Notes: a model not told the origin generated them from the letters alone. A stretch of 64,000 nt of DNA from DASUCS01 sp041166745 (GCA_041166745.1 JBEEGH010000006.1:168195-232194); one strand, 5' to 3'. Positions 1 to 8,622 are shown, counted from the stretch's first letter. A program made the numbers and translations.

Positions 1-300
1 GAGCAACTCGTCGTCGGATGCTTCGCGAGTGGCGCGCACCGTCGAACGGATGCCTCCGCCCGCCGCGGCGATCTCCTCGTAGGACGCGCCGGCCAGCCGT
101 TGCTCCCACTCGCCCGACCGGTCGCCACCGAACACGAGGTGCGTGTGACAGTCGATCAACCCCGGCGTGACGAGCCGCCCCTCGACGGACAACACCTCGA
201 CGGCCGATTCAGGCGGTTCTGGTCCGACGTACGCAATGTGGTCGCCTTCGACCGCGATCGCGTTGCCGCCGGCAGTGTCGGTGATGAGCAGATCCCACAT
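1..300 (-). CDS. hutI: imidazolonepropionase, N-terminal part (runs off window)
   Basis: Amidohydrolase of histidine degradation that opens 4-imidazolone-5-propanoate to N-formimino-L-glutamate. Translating the complement from the ATG at 300-298 gives an open frame to the window edge (100 residues) with the family's N-terminal beta-sandwich followed by VTPGLIDCHTHLVFGGDR, whose HTH supplies the first metal ligands, and then GASYEEIAAAGGGI, a HutI hallmark. The 3' part lies outside the window. The start shares one base with the hutF stop (TGATG), so the two are translationally coupled. Last visible gene of the hut cluster. Confidence 0.93.
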   Translation of the reverse strand, partial: MWDLLITDTAGGNAIAVEGDHIAYVGPEPPESAVEVLSVEGRLVTPGLIDCHTHLVFGGDRSGEWEQRLAGASYEEIAAAGGGIRSTVRATREASDDELL

Positions 301-1412
301 CAGCGCACGGCCGCGATGGCAGCCCGCAACGCGGCGGCCACGTCGATCGAAACGTGTCGCCGGTCGCGCACGACATGACGGCCGTCGATGACCACGTCGG
401 TGACATCGGCGGCGGTCGCGGCGGCGACGATCATCGGCACGGGGTCGTCGGGATCGAACCCGGCGAGACGCGTGCTGTCGAGATCGATGGCGCAACTGTC
501 GGTGACGCCGGTGGCCGCGGCGAGCAGGGCGGCCGGTTGGTGGAGACCGCGCCGACCGGTGGCCAGCCGCTCGTCGAGCTCGATCGCTCGCACCTCCTCG
601 AACAGGTCGACGATCGCGTGCGAGTCGGTTCCGACGCGCAACTCGCAACCAGCGCGCGCCAACGCTGCTGCCGGACCGACGCCGTCCGCGAGATCGCGTT
701 CCGTCGTCGGGCACAGACACACCATCGTGTTGGTCGAGCCGAGCAGCGCGATGTCGTCGACCGTCACGTGGGTGCAATGCACCGCGGTGGTCGACGGTCC
801 GAGCACGCCATGATCGTGGGCCAGCTGCGTCGGCGTCCTCCCGGTCGCCGCGATGCAAGCCTCGTTCTCTGCGGGTTGCTCGGAGAGATGCAGATGCAGC
901 GGCACCCCGCGGGCACGGGCCCACGACGCCACGAGCTCCATCGACGCCGGGTCGACGGCCCGCACGCTGTGTATGGCCGCGCCCACCAGCACATCCGGGT
1001 TGGCGCCGGCGACCTTCTCGGTGCGAGCGGCCCATTGCTCGACGTCACCGTCGGAGAACCGTTGCTGGACCGGATCGAGGGGCGTGCCGTCGAATCCGGC
1101 GTGCAGATAGCACGTGTCGAGCAGCACCAGCCTGATGCCTGCTCGCCGCGCCGCTTCGCAGATGGCGTCGTCCATGCCATCGGGATGGTGGAGGTAGTGG
1201 AACTCGTGCACGGTGGTGACACCGGCGAGCACGAGCTCGGCGAACGACGCGGTGGCCAACGCCAACAGCGAATCTGGATCGAGCCGCTCGACCAGCGAGT
1301 ACATGTCCGCCCGCCACGCCCAGAAGTCTTGGCCCGTCGACCGTCCCCGCAACGCACGGTGAAACGCGTGCGAGTGCGTGTCGACCAGCCCGGGCAGCCA
1401 TTGCGATGTCAT
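300..1412 (-). CDS. hutF: formimidoylglutamate deiminase, short N-terminus
   Basis: Hydrolyses N-formimino-L-glutamate to N-formyl-L-glutamate and ammonia in the five-step histidine pathway. 370 residues, amidohydrolase fold: metal-binding HSH at residues 13-15, a central HLHLSEQPAENEAC segment, a later VHCTH and a GTDSHA near the C-terminus. Usual HutF proteins are about 450 residues and begin with a beta-sandwich of about 50 residues, which is missing here. The frame stays open upstream to 1640, but that part is an arginine-rich shadow of hutU, so I start at ATG 1412, which overlaps the hutU stop (ATGA). HutF rather than HutG-type hydrolysis implies that N-formylglutamate deformylase is encoded elsewhere. 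Confidence 0.88.
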   Translation of the reverse strand: MTSQWLPGLVDTHSHAFHRALRGRSTGQDFWAWRADMYSLVERLDPDSLLALATASFAELVLAGVTTVHEFHYLHHPDGMDDAICEAARRAGIRLVLLDTCYLHAGFDGTPLDPVQQRFSDGDVEQWAARTEKVAGANPDVLVGAAIHSVRAVDPASMELVASWARARGVPLHLHLSEQPAENEACIAATGRTPTQLAHDHGVLGPSTTAVHCTHVTVDDIALLGSTNTMVCLCPTTERDLADGVGPAAALARAGCELRVGTDSHAIVDLFEEVRAIELDERLATGRRGLHQPAALLAAATGVTDSCAIDLDSTRLAGFDPDDPVPMIVAAATAADVTDVVIDGRHVVRDRRHVSIDVAAALRAAIAAVR

Positions 1413-3076
1413 CGCTGCATGGGAAGCTGCATGGGCAGCTGCATGCCGGTCTCGCGTGCCACGCGCAGCGCCTCCGGATAGCCGGCGTCGGCGTGGCGAG
1501 CCACCCCGCTGCCAGGGTCGTTGGTCAGCACGCGCTCGAGCTTCTGCGCGGACAGGTCGGTGCCGTCGGCCACGACCACCATTCCCGCGTGGATCGAGCG
1601 GCCGATGCCGACACCACCGCCGTGGTGGATCGACACCCAACTCGCACCACTCGACGTGCTGAGCAGCGCGTTGAGCAGCGGCCAGTCGGCGATCGCGTCG
1701 GATCCGTCACGCATCGCCTCCGTCTCGCGGTACGGCGACGCCACCGACCCGGAGTCGAGGTGATCGCGCCCGATGACGATCGGCGCTTGCACGCGTCCGC
1801 TGGCGACGAGCTCGTTGAAGCGCAACCCCATTCGTTCGCGCTCGCCGTAGCCGAGCCAGCAGATGCGGGCGGGCAGTCCTTGGAACGCGACCCGGTCCGA
1901 TGCCAGACGGATCCACCGCGCCAGCGCTTCGTTCTCCGGGAACTCCTCGAGCACGGCCTTGTCCGTCGCGCCGATGTCGGCCGGCTCACCCGACAACGCC
2001 GCCCACCGGAACGGGCCCTTGCCTTCGCAGAACAGCGGTCGGATGTAGGCGGGGAGAAAGCCTGGATAGTCGAACGCCCGGGTGTAGCCGCCGAGCCGCG
2101 CCTCGGGCCGCAAGCTGTTGCCGTAGTCGAAGACTTCGACGCCGCGGTCGAGAAAGGCGACCATCGCCTCGCAGTGTCGAGCCATCGACTCGCGCGCCCG
2201 CTTGATGTACGTCTCGGGGTCACGCGTGCGCAGTTCCGCCGCTTCGTCCAACGAGAGACCGGCGGGGATGTAGCTCAGCGGATCGTGTGCCGGCGTCTGG
2301 TCCGTGACGATGTCGACCGGTGCGTTGCGCGCCACGAGTGCCGGAAGCACGTCGGCCGCGTTGCCGAGCAGTCCGATCGACAACGCGTGTCGATCGGCAC
2401 GGGCCGTTTCCGCGCGGGCCAGTGCGTCGTCCAGGTCGTCGGCCACCACGTCGAGGTACCGAGTTTCGAGGCGTCGTTCGATCCGATGCGGGTCGACCTC
2501 GATCACGATCGCGACACCGCCATTCATCGACACCGCCAAGGGCTGCGCGCCGCCCATGCCGCCGAGTCCGGACGTGACGGTGACCGTCCCCGCGAGCGTG
2601 CCGTTGAAGCGGTTCTCGGCGATGGCGGAGAAGCACTCGTACGTGCCCTGCAGGATCCCCTGCGAGCCGATGTAGATCCACGAGCCCGCGGTCATCTGGC
2701 CGTACATCGTGAGCCCGAGCGCTTCGAGTCGCCGGAACTCCTCCCACGTCGCCCACTCGGGCACGAGGTTGGAGTTCGCGATCAGCACGCGCGGGGCCCA
2801 CTCGTGTGTGCGGAAGACGGCCACTGGCTTGCCGGACTGCACGAGCAACGTCTCGTCGTTCTCGAGGCCGCGCAGGGTGGCCACGATCGCGTCGAACGCC
2901 TCCCAGCTCCGCGCCGCGCGACCGGTGCCGCCGTACACGACGAGGTCGTCCGGCCGCTCGGCCACCTCTGGGTCGAGGTTGTTCATCAACATGCGCAAAG
3001 CGCCTTCTTGGGCCCAGCCCTTGCAACTGCGCGTAGCGCCTCGCGGCGCGCGCACGACCCGAGCTCCTTCAGCCAA
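1409..3076 (-). CDS. hutU: urocanate hydratase
   Basis: Converts urocanate to 4-imidazolone-5-propanoate using tightly bound NAD+ as electrophile, in the cytoplasm. 555 residues, the normal family length. The family opening RAPRG...CKGWAQEGALRMLMNNLD, the VVYGGTGRAAR segment and the NAD-binding TVTSGLGGMGGAQPLA are all present. The start is TTG at 3076, supported by AGGAGG nine bases upstream inside hutH; the two genes overlap by eight bases. The extreme C-terminus is a small tandem repeat (MQLPMQLPMQR). Second gene of hutH-U-F-I. Confidence 0.96.
   Translation of the reverse strand: MAEGARVVRAPRGATRSCKGWAQEGALRMLMNNLDPEVAERPDDLVVYGGTGRAARSWEAFDAIVATLRGLENDETLLVQSGKPVAVFRTHEWAPRVLIANSNLVPEWATWEEFRRLEALGLTMYGQMTAGSWIYIGSQGILQGTYECFSAIAENRFNGTLAGTVTVTSGLGGMGGAQPLAVSMNGGVAIVIEVDPHRIERRLETRYLDVVADDLDDALARAETARADRHALSIGLLGNAADVLPALVARNAPVDIVTDQTPAHDPLSYIPAGLSLDEAAELRTRDPETYIKRARESMARHCEAMVAFLDRGVEVFDYGNSLRPEARLGGYTRAFDYPGFLPAYIRPLFCEGKGPFRWAALSGEPADIGATDKAVLEEFPENEALARWIRLASDRVAFQGLPARICWLGYGERERMGLRFNELVASGRVQAPIVIGRDHLDSGSVASPYRETEAMRDGSDAIADWPLLNALLSTSSGASWVSIHHGGGVGIGRSIHAGMVVVADGTDLSAQKLERVLTNDPGSGVARHADAGYPEALRVARETGMQLPMQLPMQR
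1414..1445. repeat. 12-bp tandem repeat in the 3' end of hutU
   Basis: Two full copies and one partial copy of a 12-bp unit (GCTGCATGGGAA, GCTGCATGGGCA, GCTGCATG on the plus strand) end the hutU reading frame. They encode the C-terminal tail MQLPMQLPMQR. The repeat abuts the hutF start codon. Confidence 0.85.
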
Positions 3077-4526
3077 GTGCGCCGACCTCCTGCTCGATCG
3101 CCGCGAGGATCGTGCCGTCGGCCACGAGGTGCGCGGCGGCTTCGAGCTCGGGCGAGAGGAGACGGTCTGGCCCTGGTCCGGGCACGCCTCCGTTGCGCAG
3201 CGCGTCTCGGGCCGCGCTGGTGCCCCGCGCGGGCAGGAGCGGTGCGCGAAGGTCGAGACCGCGGGCGCCGGTGACGAGCTCGATCGCCAACACTTTGGTC
3301 AGATGGTCGAGCGCGGTGCGCAGCTTGCGCGCCGCGGCCCAGCCCATCGAGACATGGTCTTCTTGCATCGCCGAGGTCGGGATGGTGTCGACGCTGGCGG
3401 GCACCGCGAGACGTTTGCATTCGGCCACCAACGCTGCCGCGGTGTACTGGCCGATCATCAAGCCACTGTCGACTCCCGGCTCGTGTGCGAGGAACGGCGG
3501 AAGCCCTTGGCTACGGGACGCGTCGAGAAATCGATCGATGCGCCGCTCGCTCATGGCCGCGACGTCGGCGATCACGATTGCCAGGAGATCGCAGGCGTAC
3601 GCGAGGGGAGCGCCGTGGAAGTTCCCGACCGACTCGACGCGCCCGTCGGTCAGCACGACCGGATTGTCGATGGCTGACGCGAGCTCGCGGTCGGTGCACG
3701 TCTCCGCGAACCACAGCGCGTCGCGGGCGGCGCCGTGCACTTGGGGCGCGCACCGCATCGAGTACGCGTCTTGCACCCGCGAGTCGCCGGTGCGGTGCGA
3801 TGCGACGATCGACGACCCTTCGAGCAGCGTGCGCAGGTTGGCCGCCGACACCTGTTGGCCTGGATGCGGCCGTAGCAACACGAGATCGGCCGCGAACGCG
3901 CGGTCGGTACCGAGCAGGCCTTCGACGCTCATCGCCGCGGCGACGTCCGCGGTTCGCAACAGCCGCGAGAGATCGGCACAGGCGAGCACCAACATGCCGA
4001 GCATGCCGTCGGTTCCGTTGATGAGAGCGAGTCCCTCCTTGGCTTCCAGCGGGAGATCGAGTGCAGCCGCGACGTGGGCCAGCGGTGCGAGGTCGCCGCT
4101 GCAACCGAGCGAACCGAACTCGGGGACCTCGGGGAGGCGACCGTGGTCGAGCAAGCCGAGCAGCGCGCGGGCGAGCTCCGGCCGTGCGCCGGTCACGCCG
4201 GTGGCCATGGTGCGGGCGCGGAGCAGGATCATCGCCCGCACCACTTCCGCCTCGATGGGCGCGCCCATGCCCGCGGCATGCGACGCGATCAACGACTGCT
4301 GCAGTCGGGCGCGCTGCTCAGCGGGGATGTGCGTGGTGGCGAGTCCGCCGAAGCCTGTGGAGATGCCGTAGACGGGCTCCTCCGACGCCGCCATGGCCTC
4401 GACGTGCGCCCGCGTGGCGGCCATCGTTGCAACCGCTTCATCCGACAACTCGACGTCGGCGCCGTCGCGCGCCACCGCGACGACGTCCTCCCGGCTCAAC
4501 CCTCGAGGACGGAGCACCACCGGCAC
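3069..4526 (-). CDS. hutH: histidine ammonia-lyase
   Basis: First enzyme of histidine breakdown, deaminating L-histidine to trans-urocanate. 485 residues. The catalytic loop YGISTGFG (53-60) carries the essential tyrosine, and GSLGCSGDLAPLAH holds the residues that cyclise into the MIO electrophile. Here the triad is Cys142-Ser143-Gly144 instead of the commoner Ala-Ser-Gly; Cys is allowed at this position by the family signature. GTG start at 4526, with a TACGGT hexamer six bases upstream, suggests that a leaderless transcript can start here even though a small gene lies just upstream in the same direction. Confidence 0.96.
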   Translation of the reverse strand: MPVVLRPRGLSREDVVAVARDGADVELSDEAVATMAATRAHVEAMAASEEPVYGISTGFGGLATTHIPAEQRARLQQSLIASHAAGMGAPIEAEVVRAMILLRARTMATGVTGARPELARALLGLLDHGRLPEVPEFGSLGCSGDLAPLAHVAAALDLPLEAKEGLALINGTDGMLGMLVLACADLSRLLRTADVAAAMSVEGLLGTDRAFAADLVLLRPHPGQQVSAANLRTLLEGSSIVASHRTGDSRVQDAYSMRCAPQVHGAARDALWFAETCTDRELASAIDNPVVLTDGRVESVGNFHGAPLAYACDLLAIVIADVAAMSERRIDRFLDASRSQGLPPFLAHEPGVDSGLMIGQYTAAALVAECKRLAVPASVDTIPTSAMQEDHVSMGWAAARKLRTALDHLTKVLAIELVTGARGLDLRAPLLPARGTSAARDALRNGGVPGPGPDRLLSPELEAAAHLVADGTILAAIEQEVGALG

Positions 4527-4532
4527 GGTGGG

Positions 4533-4538
4533 ACCGTA
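4533..4538 (-). promoter_or_regulatory. -10 hexamer, leaderless hutH start
   Basis: TACGGT on the minus strand, exactly six bases before the hutH GTG, placing a transcription start at or next to the start codon. Confidence 0.55.
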
Positions 4539-4562
4539 GCCAGTCAGGCGCCGGGGTGTTCT

Positions 4563-4859
4563 CTACATCGTTTCGTCGCGCAGCACGTCGAGGTTGCGGA
4601 ACGTCGGCGGCCCGTCGCAGAGCTTGGCCAGCCGGGCGGCAAAGTCGGCCGTCGCGGGGTTGTTCGAGTTCTCCATCGCGGCCTCGTACGACGGGAACTC
4701 GACGATCTGCATATACGTGTCGGCGGCGTCGCGGTCCTGCACCTGGACGCCCCGCGTGGCGGTGCGGGTTCCCTCGGTTTCCTTGAGAAAGTCATCGACC
4801 GTCTTGGTGAACGCGTCGATGTCCTTGGTCTTGAACTCGATGATCTGGATGAACTTCAT
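4563..4859 (-). CDS. small dimeric alpha/beta-barrel protein (ABM-like)
   Basis: 98 residues. The pattern of alternating strands and helices, opening MKFIQIIEFKTKDIDAF and closing with a TYMQIVEFPSYEAAMENS segment, resembles the stress-response/antibiotic-biosynthesis-monooxygenase dimeric barrel fold. I do not see residues that define a substrate. It lies between the VOC gene and hutH on the same strand and has its own leaderless-type -10, so it probably heads the hut transcript. A role in histidine catabolism is only suggested by position. Confidence 0.6.
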   Translation of the reverse strand: MKFIQIIEFKTKDIDAFTKTVDDFLKETEGTRTATRGVQVQDRDAADTYMQIVEFPSYEAAMENSNNPATADFAARLAKLCDGPPTFRNLDVLRDETM

Positions 4860-4865
4860 GCCCGG

Positions 4866-4871
4866 AGCTTA
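4866..4871 (-). promoter_or_regulatory. -10 hexamer, leaderless start of the 98-residue protein gene
   Basis: TAAGCT on the minus strand, six bases before the ATG at 4859 and overlapping the stop codon of the VOC gene. Confidence 0.5.
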
Positions 4872-5552
4872 GGAGGGCGCAGGGCGGAAGGTGACGCCGC
4901 AGATCGTTGCTTCGTGCGAGAAGTCGGCGAGCTCCACCACCGCGATGCCTTCGTCGCTCGCGTCGACGGCCGGCTCGAAGCGGATGCCATGCTCGGCGAG
5001 GGACGCGTCCAGCACGCCGCCCCACGCGAGTGCCGCAGCATCGACGTCGAGGACGCGCACCACCAGCCCCGCGACCCTTGGTGTGGGGTGGGCATCTGCG
5101 GGCATGCCGTCGATCCAGCGAGGCCCTCCCCATCGCCACGATGCCGGCACGGATGGCGTGTCGAACGAGACGATCGCGCCGCGGACGTCTTGTGGGTGCA
5201 GATGTGTGCCGGAGATGTCGGGAAGGTCGGCCTTCCAGACCACGCGCAGGCCCATCGCGGCGGCCCGCCGGCGGGTGCTCTCGGTATCGGCCACCTGGAA
5301 CAGCGCCATGTACCCGGCGTCACCGCCGCGGCGCTCGAGGTACCGGCCGGCCGTGGTGCCCTCGACGGCAGGGGAAACGACCTCGAGAAACGTGTCGCCG
5401 ATCTCGTAGACCGCGTTCGCCAGCCCGAACTCGGCAACTCCCGGATCTCGGAACGGATCGTGCAGGCCCAGCTCCTGTTCGATTCGCGCGCACGCCGCGT
5501 CCAGATCGGCGGCGACCAGTGCGACTTGACGTAAGCGCGGTAGCGACATCAT
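4869..5552 (-). CDS. VOC (glyoxalase/bleomycin-resistance fold) protein
   Basis: 227 residues with two VOC-like halves: an N-terminal module starting LRQVALVAADLDAACARIEQ and a second starting about residue 155 with VAGLVVRVLDVDAAAL. VOC proteins are metal-dependent dioxygenases, isomerases or binding proteins; the substrate cannot be read here. The start at ATG 5552 (MMSLPRL) overlaps the tryptophanase stop by four bases (ATGA), so the two are translationally coupled and may act on related aromatic metabolites. Confidence 0.75.
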   Translation of the reverse strand: MMSLPRLRQVALVAADLDAACARIEQELGLHDPFRDPGVAEFGLANAVYEIGDTFLEVVSPAVEGTTAGRYLERRGGDAGYMALFQVADTESTRRRAAAMGLRVVWKADLPDISGTHLHPQDVRGAIVSFDTPSVPASWRWGGPRWIDGMPADAHPTPRVAGLVVRVLDVDAAALAWGGVLDASLAEHGIRFEPAVDASDEGIAVVELADFSHEATICGVTFRPAPS

Positions 5553-6922
5553 GCGATCGGCTCGAAACGCGCCGTGAAGTGGCGCAGCGACTTCGGTTGC
5601 TCGACGATGCGGTAGCCCGGCAACTCCGCTCCACGACTCGCGACCTCGGTGCACACCTCGATCACATAGTCGATGTGGCTCTGCGTGTACGTGCGACGGG
5701 GGATCGCCAACCGGACGAGATCGAGATTGGCGGGATGCTCCGTGCCGTCGGGATGCATCCCGAACATCACCGTCCCGATCTCGCACGCCCGAATGCCGCC
5801 GGCCTCGTACAGCGCGACGGCGAGTGCTTGGCCCGGGTACTGCAGCGCGGGGATGTGCGCGAGCAGCGAACGCGCGTCGATGTACACGGCGTGACCGCCG
5901 ATCGGTCGCACGACAGGCACGCCGGCCGTGACGAGGGCATCACCGAGATAGCCGGTCGATCGGATGCGATACCGCAGGTAGTCGTGGTCGACCACCTCGC
6001 GGAGTCCTTGTGCGATGGCCTCGAGGTCGCGGCCGGCGAGACCGCCGTACGTCGGGAACCCCTCGGTCAAGATGAGCAGGTTGCGGCAGCGCTCGGCGAT
6101 GTCGTCGTCGTGGAGGGCGAGCCAGCCTCCGATGTTGGCAAGACCGTCCTTCTTGGCGCTCATCGTCATGCCGTCGGCGAGCGCGGCCATCTCCTGCACG
6201 ATCTCGCGCACGCTTCGATCTTCGTTCCCCGGCTCACGCTCCTTGATGAACCACGCGTTCTCGGCAAAGCGGCACGCGTCGAGGAACAGCGGCACTCCGA
6301 AGCGATCGCACAGCGCACGGACGCCGCGCAGGTTCTCCAGCGAAACGGGCTGACCGCCACCCGAGTTGTTGGTCACGGTCACGAACACGACCGGAACGTC
6401 CGCGTGGCGTGCGCTGAGCAGCGACTCGAGGCCGCCGAGGTCCATGTTGCCTTTGAACGGATGCAGCGTTGCCGGGTCGAGGCCCTCGGCGATCACGAGG
6501 TCGACAGCCTCCGCGCCGGTGGCTTCTACGTTCGCTCGCGTGGTGTCGAAGTGCGTGTTGTTCGGAACGATCTTTCCCGGTCCGCCGATCACGCCGAACA
6601 AGATCTTCTCGGCGGCGCGGCCTTGGTGTGTCGGGATCACATGCCGGAACGGGAACAGGTCCTGGACGCTCTCGAGGAACCGGAACCACGAGGGCGACCC
6701 GGCGTAGCTCTCGTCGCCGCGCTGGATGCCGGCCCATTGGTCCCGCGACATGGCTCCGGTACCTGAGTCGGTCAACAGATCGATCAGCACGTCGTCGGAG
6801 TGGATGCTGAACAGGTTGAAGCCGGCCTCGCGCAACGCCCGTTGGCGCGCCTCGACCGTGGTCATCTTGAGCGGCTCCACGGAGTGGATCCGGAACGGCT
6901 CGATGATCGTCTGGAACGCCAT
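5549..6922 (-). CDS. tnaA: tryptophanase (tryptophan indole-lyase)
   Basis: PLP enzyme cleaving L-tryptophan to indole, pyruvate and ammonia. 457 residues. MAFQTIIEPFRIHSVEP matches the family N-terminus; SAKKD near 255-259 contains the PLP-binding lysine (Lys258 by analogy). The sister enzyme tyrosine phenol-lyase is very similar, but three positions follow tryptophanase: Asp126 in FDTT (Thr in phenol-lyase), Ile in RACEIG (Arg in phenol-lyase) and His448 in LRHFTA (Phe in phenol-lyase). An ATG four codons upstream (6934) is an alternative start. It overlaps the VOC gene and lies upstream of the hut cluster on the same strand. Confidence 0.87.
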   Translation of the reverse strand: MAFQTIIEPFRIHSVEPLKMTTVEARQRALREAGFNLFSIHSDDVLIDLLTDSGTGAMSRDQWAGIQRGDESYAGSPSWFRFLESVQDLFPFRHVIPTHQGRAAEKILFGVIGGPGKIVPNNTHFDTTRANVEATGAEAVDLVIAEGLDPATLHPFKGNMDLGGLESLLSARHADVPVVFVTVTNNSGGGQPVSLENLRGVRALCDRFGVPLFLDACRFAENAWFIKEREPGNEDRSVREIVQEMAALADGMTMSAKKDGLANIGGWLALHDDDIAERCRNLLILTEGFPTYGGLAGRDLEAIAQGLREVVDHDYLRYRIRSTGYLGDALVTAGVPVVRPIGGHAVYIDARSLLAHIPALQYPGQALAVALYEAGGIRACEIGTVMFGMHPDGTEHPANLDLVRLAIPRRTYTQSHIDYVIEVCTEVASRGAELPGYRIVEQPKSLRHFTARFEPIA

Positions 6923-6941
6923 ACGACCGATCATGCCGTGT

Positions 6942-8573
6942 CTACAGCGGCGACCATCCGCCGAAGCCGGATCCGGTCGACGGCCGCACGTCGCGGTAGA
7001 GGAGACCATCGGTGCCGACGACGAACACGGTGGTCCGGTCGAACGTGCCGAAGGCGTCGGGATCCGACTTCGTCCGGCCTCCCTGGAGCGGTGTCCAGGG
7101 CAGCCATTGCGCGCCGTTCCACGTGCGGAGATAGACGTTGTCGTCCGTCCCGCGGGCAACGATCTCGTAGCGGTTCGGAGCCGGCGATGCGGACGCGGGG
7201 CCGCCGACGATCTGTCCGCCGAGCGGCTCCCACCCGGCCCACTGTCCGCCGAAGTAGAGGTGCCACGTCTGGCCGTCGCTGCCCCGGCCCACGATGTCGA
7301 GGCGACCGCTGCCCCACGACGAAGCATCGGGTCCCGCGGTGAGGTAGCCACCGAGTGGTTCCCATCCTCCCCACGTGAAGCCGTCGTTGCTCCATCGATG
7401 CCACAGCTTGTGGTCGAGCCCGGTGGCGAAGGCGTCGAGCCGGCCAGGGCCCCACGAGACGATCGTCGGCGCGTCGATGATCTGGCCGCCGAGGTCGGCC
7501 CAACCGCCCCAATTCGAGCCGTCGAACGAGCGCGTCCACACGTGGTTGTCGGTCCCCCGGGCGACGACGTCGATCCGCCCGGACCCCCACGTCGCCGCGT
7601 CGGGCGCGCCGACGATCTGACCGCCCAGCGCGGTGATGGACGAGCCGGACCGCTCATGCAGCGAGCCGTCGCCGGCTCGGTAGAAGACGGAGCTCACACC
7701 GCCCGCGTCGACGCCGCCGGGGCCGCTGGTCGCGGGCTCGACGATGACGGCGCGGCCGTCGGGCTGCAGCGCGAAGTTCTGGTTCGTCGTCGCGCATGGC
7801 GACACCGGGAGCCCTGCGCCATAGTCGTTCTCGAACCAATAGGTCGTTCCGTCGGTGAGCTGGAAGCTCAGTGCGTACGACTGATTCGGTTCCAGCTGCG
7901 GGACGATGAACGAGCCGTCCGCACTGCCGGATTGGGCAATGGCGACGAAACCGAGGATCTGCCCTTGTCCTTCGTTCGCGCGAGAGAACGCGAAGACCGC
8001 GCTGACGGTCACCGGTGCGCCGTTACGCGTCAGCCGTCCCGCGATGGCGCCGTTGTTCCCGCCCGGGGTGCAACCGAGCGGCAGGAGCAGGTCAACGCCC
8101 AGTGTCACCGGGACGAGCCGGCGCATCGAGCCGCCGTACCGCGAGTAGTCGGTGGTCGCGACTTGGTTCGACTTGGGGTACGCCTCGGCCCACACCGTCG
8201 CGGCGTTCGCGGGTAGCCCGTCGATCCGCCACGTGTTGGCGTACCGGGTGTCGGTGGGCGGAGCGCCGAAGGCATCCAACTGGAAGCAACACGTGCCGAT
8301 GCCATTCACGAGGGTGATGAACGTGTAACCGGACGGTCCGTCGTCACCCGGTTGCTTCGGGCAGCCCGCGGCGTTGATGGGCCGGCCGGCGCTGTCGAAC
8401 AGGACGATGCCGACCATTCCGGACAGACGGCGGGCGTCTTCGCCCATGAAGGCGCCGCCGACGGACTTGTTCTGCGTGGCGCACGTGGCCGCGGACGCTG
8501 TCGGTGCGGGGCCGAACGCGAAGGAGGACAGGAGTGCGGCCGCGATGATCAGAACGGCTGTTACGCGGCGCAT
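6942..8573 (-). CDS. secreted protein with C-terminal lectin-like beta-propeller repeats
   Basis: 543 residues. Residues 1-28 form a signal peptide (MRR, hydrophobic core, ASA cleavage site). The middle part is beta-rich with several cysteines (GTCCFQL, GCTPGG) and resembles surface carbohydrate-binding or Ig-like modules. The C-terminal half carries about five repeats of roughly 48 residues with the pattern W-G-x-G-R-x-D-V/I-V-x-R-G-x-D, then W and GGWxxLGGQI, the arrangement of DUF346/PLL-type fucose-lectin propellers. Ligand unknown. It ends only 20 bases before tnaA on the same strand. I start at ATG 8573 because it gives a perfect signal peptide; the frame is open further upstream. Confidence 0.72.
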   Translation of the reverse strand: MRRVTAVLIIAAALLSSFAFGPAPTASAATCATQNKSVGGAFMGEDARRLSGMVGIVLFDSAGRPINAAGCPKQPGDDGPSGYTFITLVNGIGTCCFQLDAFGAPPTDTRYANTWRIDGLPANAATVWAEAYPKSNQVATTDYSRYGGSMRRLVPVTLGVDLLLPLGCTPGGNNGAIAGRLTRNGAPVTVSAVFAFSRANEGQGQILGFVAIAQSGSADGSFIVPQLEPNQSYALSFQLTDGTTYWFENDYGAGLPVSPCATTNQNFALQPDGRAVIVEPATSGPGGVDAGGVSSVFYRAGDGSLHERSGSSITALGGQIVGAPDAATWGSGRIDVVARGTDNHVWTRSFDGSNWGGWADLGGQIIDAPTIVSWGPGRLDAFATGLDHKLWHRWSNDGFTWGGWEPLGGYLTAGPDASSWGSGRLDIVGRGSDGQTWHLYFGGQWAGWEPLGGQIVGGPASASPAPNRYEIVARGTDDNVYLRTWNGAQWLPWTPLQGGRTKSDPDAFGTFDRTTVFVVGTDGLLYRDVRPSTGSGFGGWSPL

Positions 8574-8622
8574 GGCTGAGGTATCGGCCCTTTGCGACCC
8601 GCGGTTGAGCGCCGGGCCCTGG

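Noticed and set aside
1413..1640. N-terminal extension of HutF
   Set aside because: The extra 76 residues are arginine-rich and lie wholly inside hutU; no beta-sandwich sequence is recognisable.
1406..3274. Long plus-strand open frame (622 codons) over hutU/hutH
   Set aside because: Antisense shadow of GC-rich genes; its protein is Arg/His-rich without any domain, while the minus strand encodes full-length hutU and hutH.
5549..6922. Tyrosine phenol-lyase
   Set aside because: The three residues that separate the enzymes (Asp126, Ile in RACEIG, His448) all follow tryptophanase.
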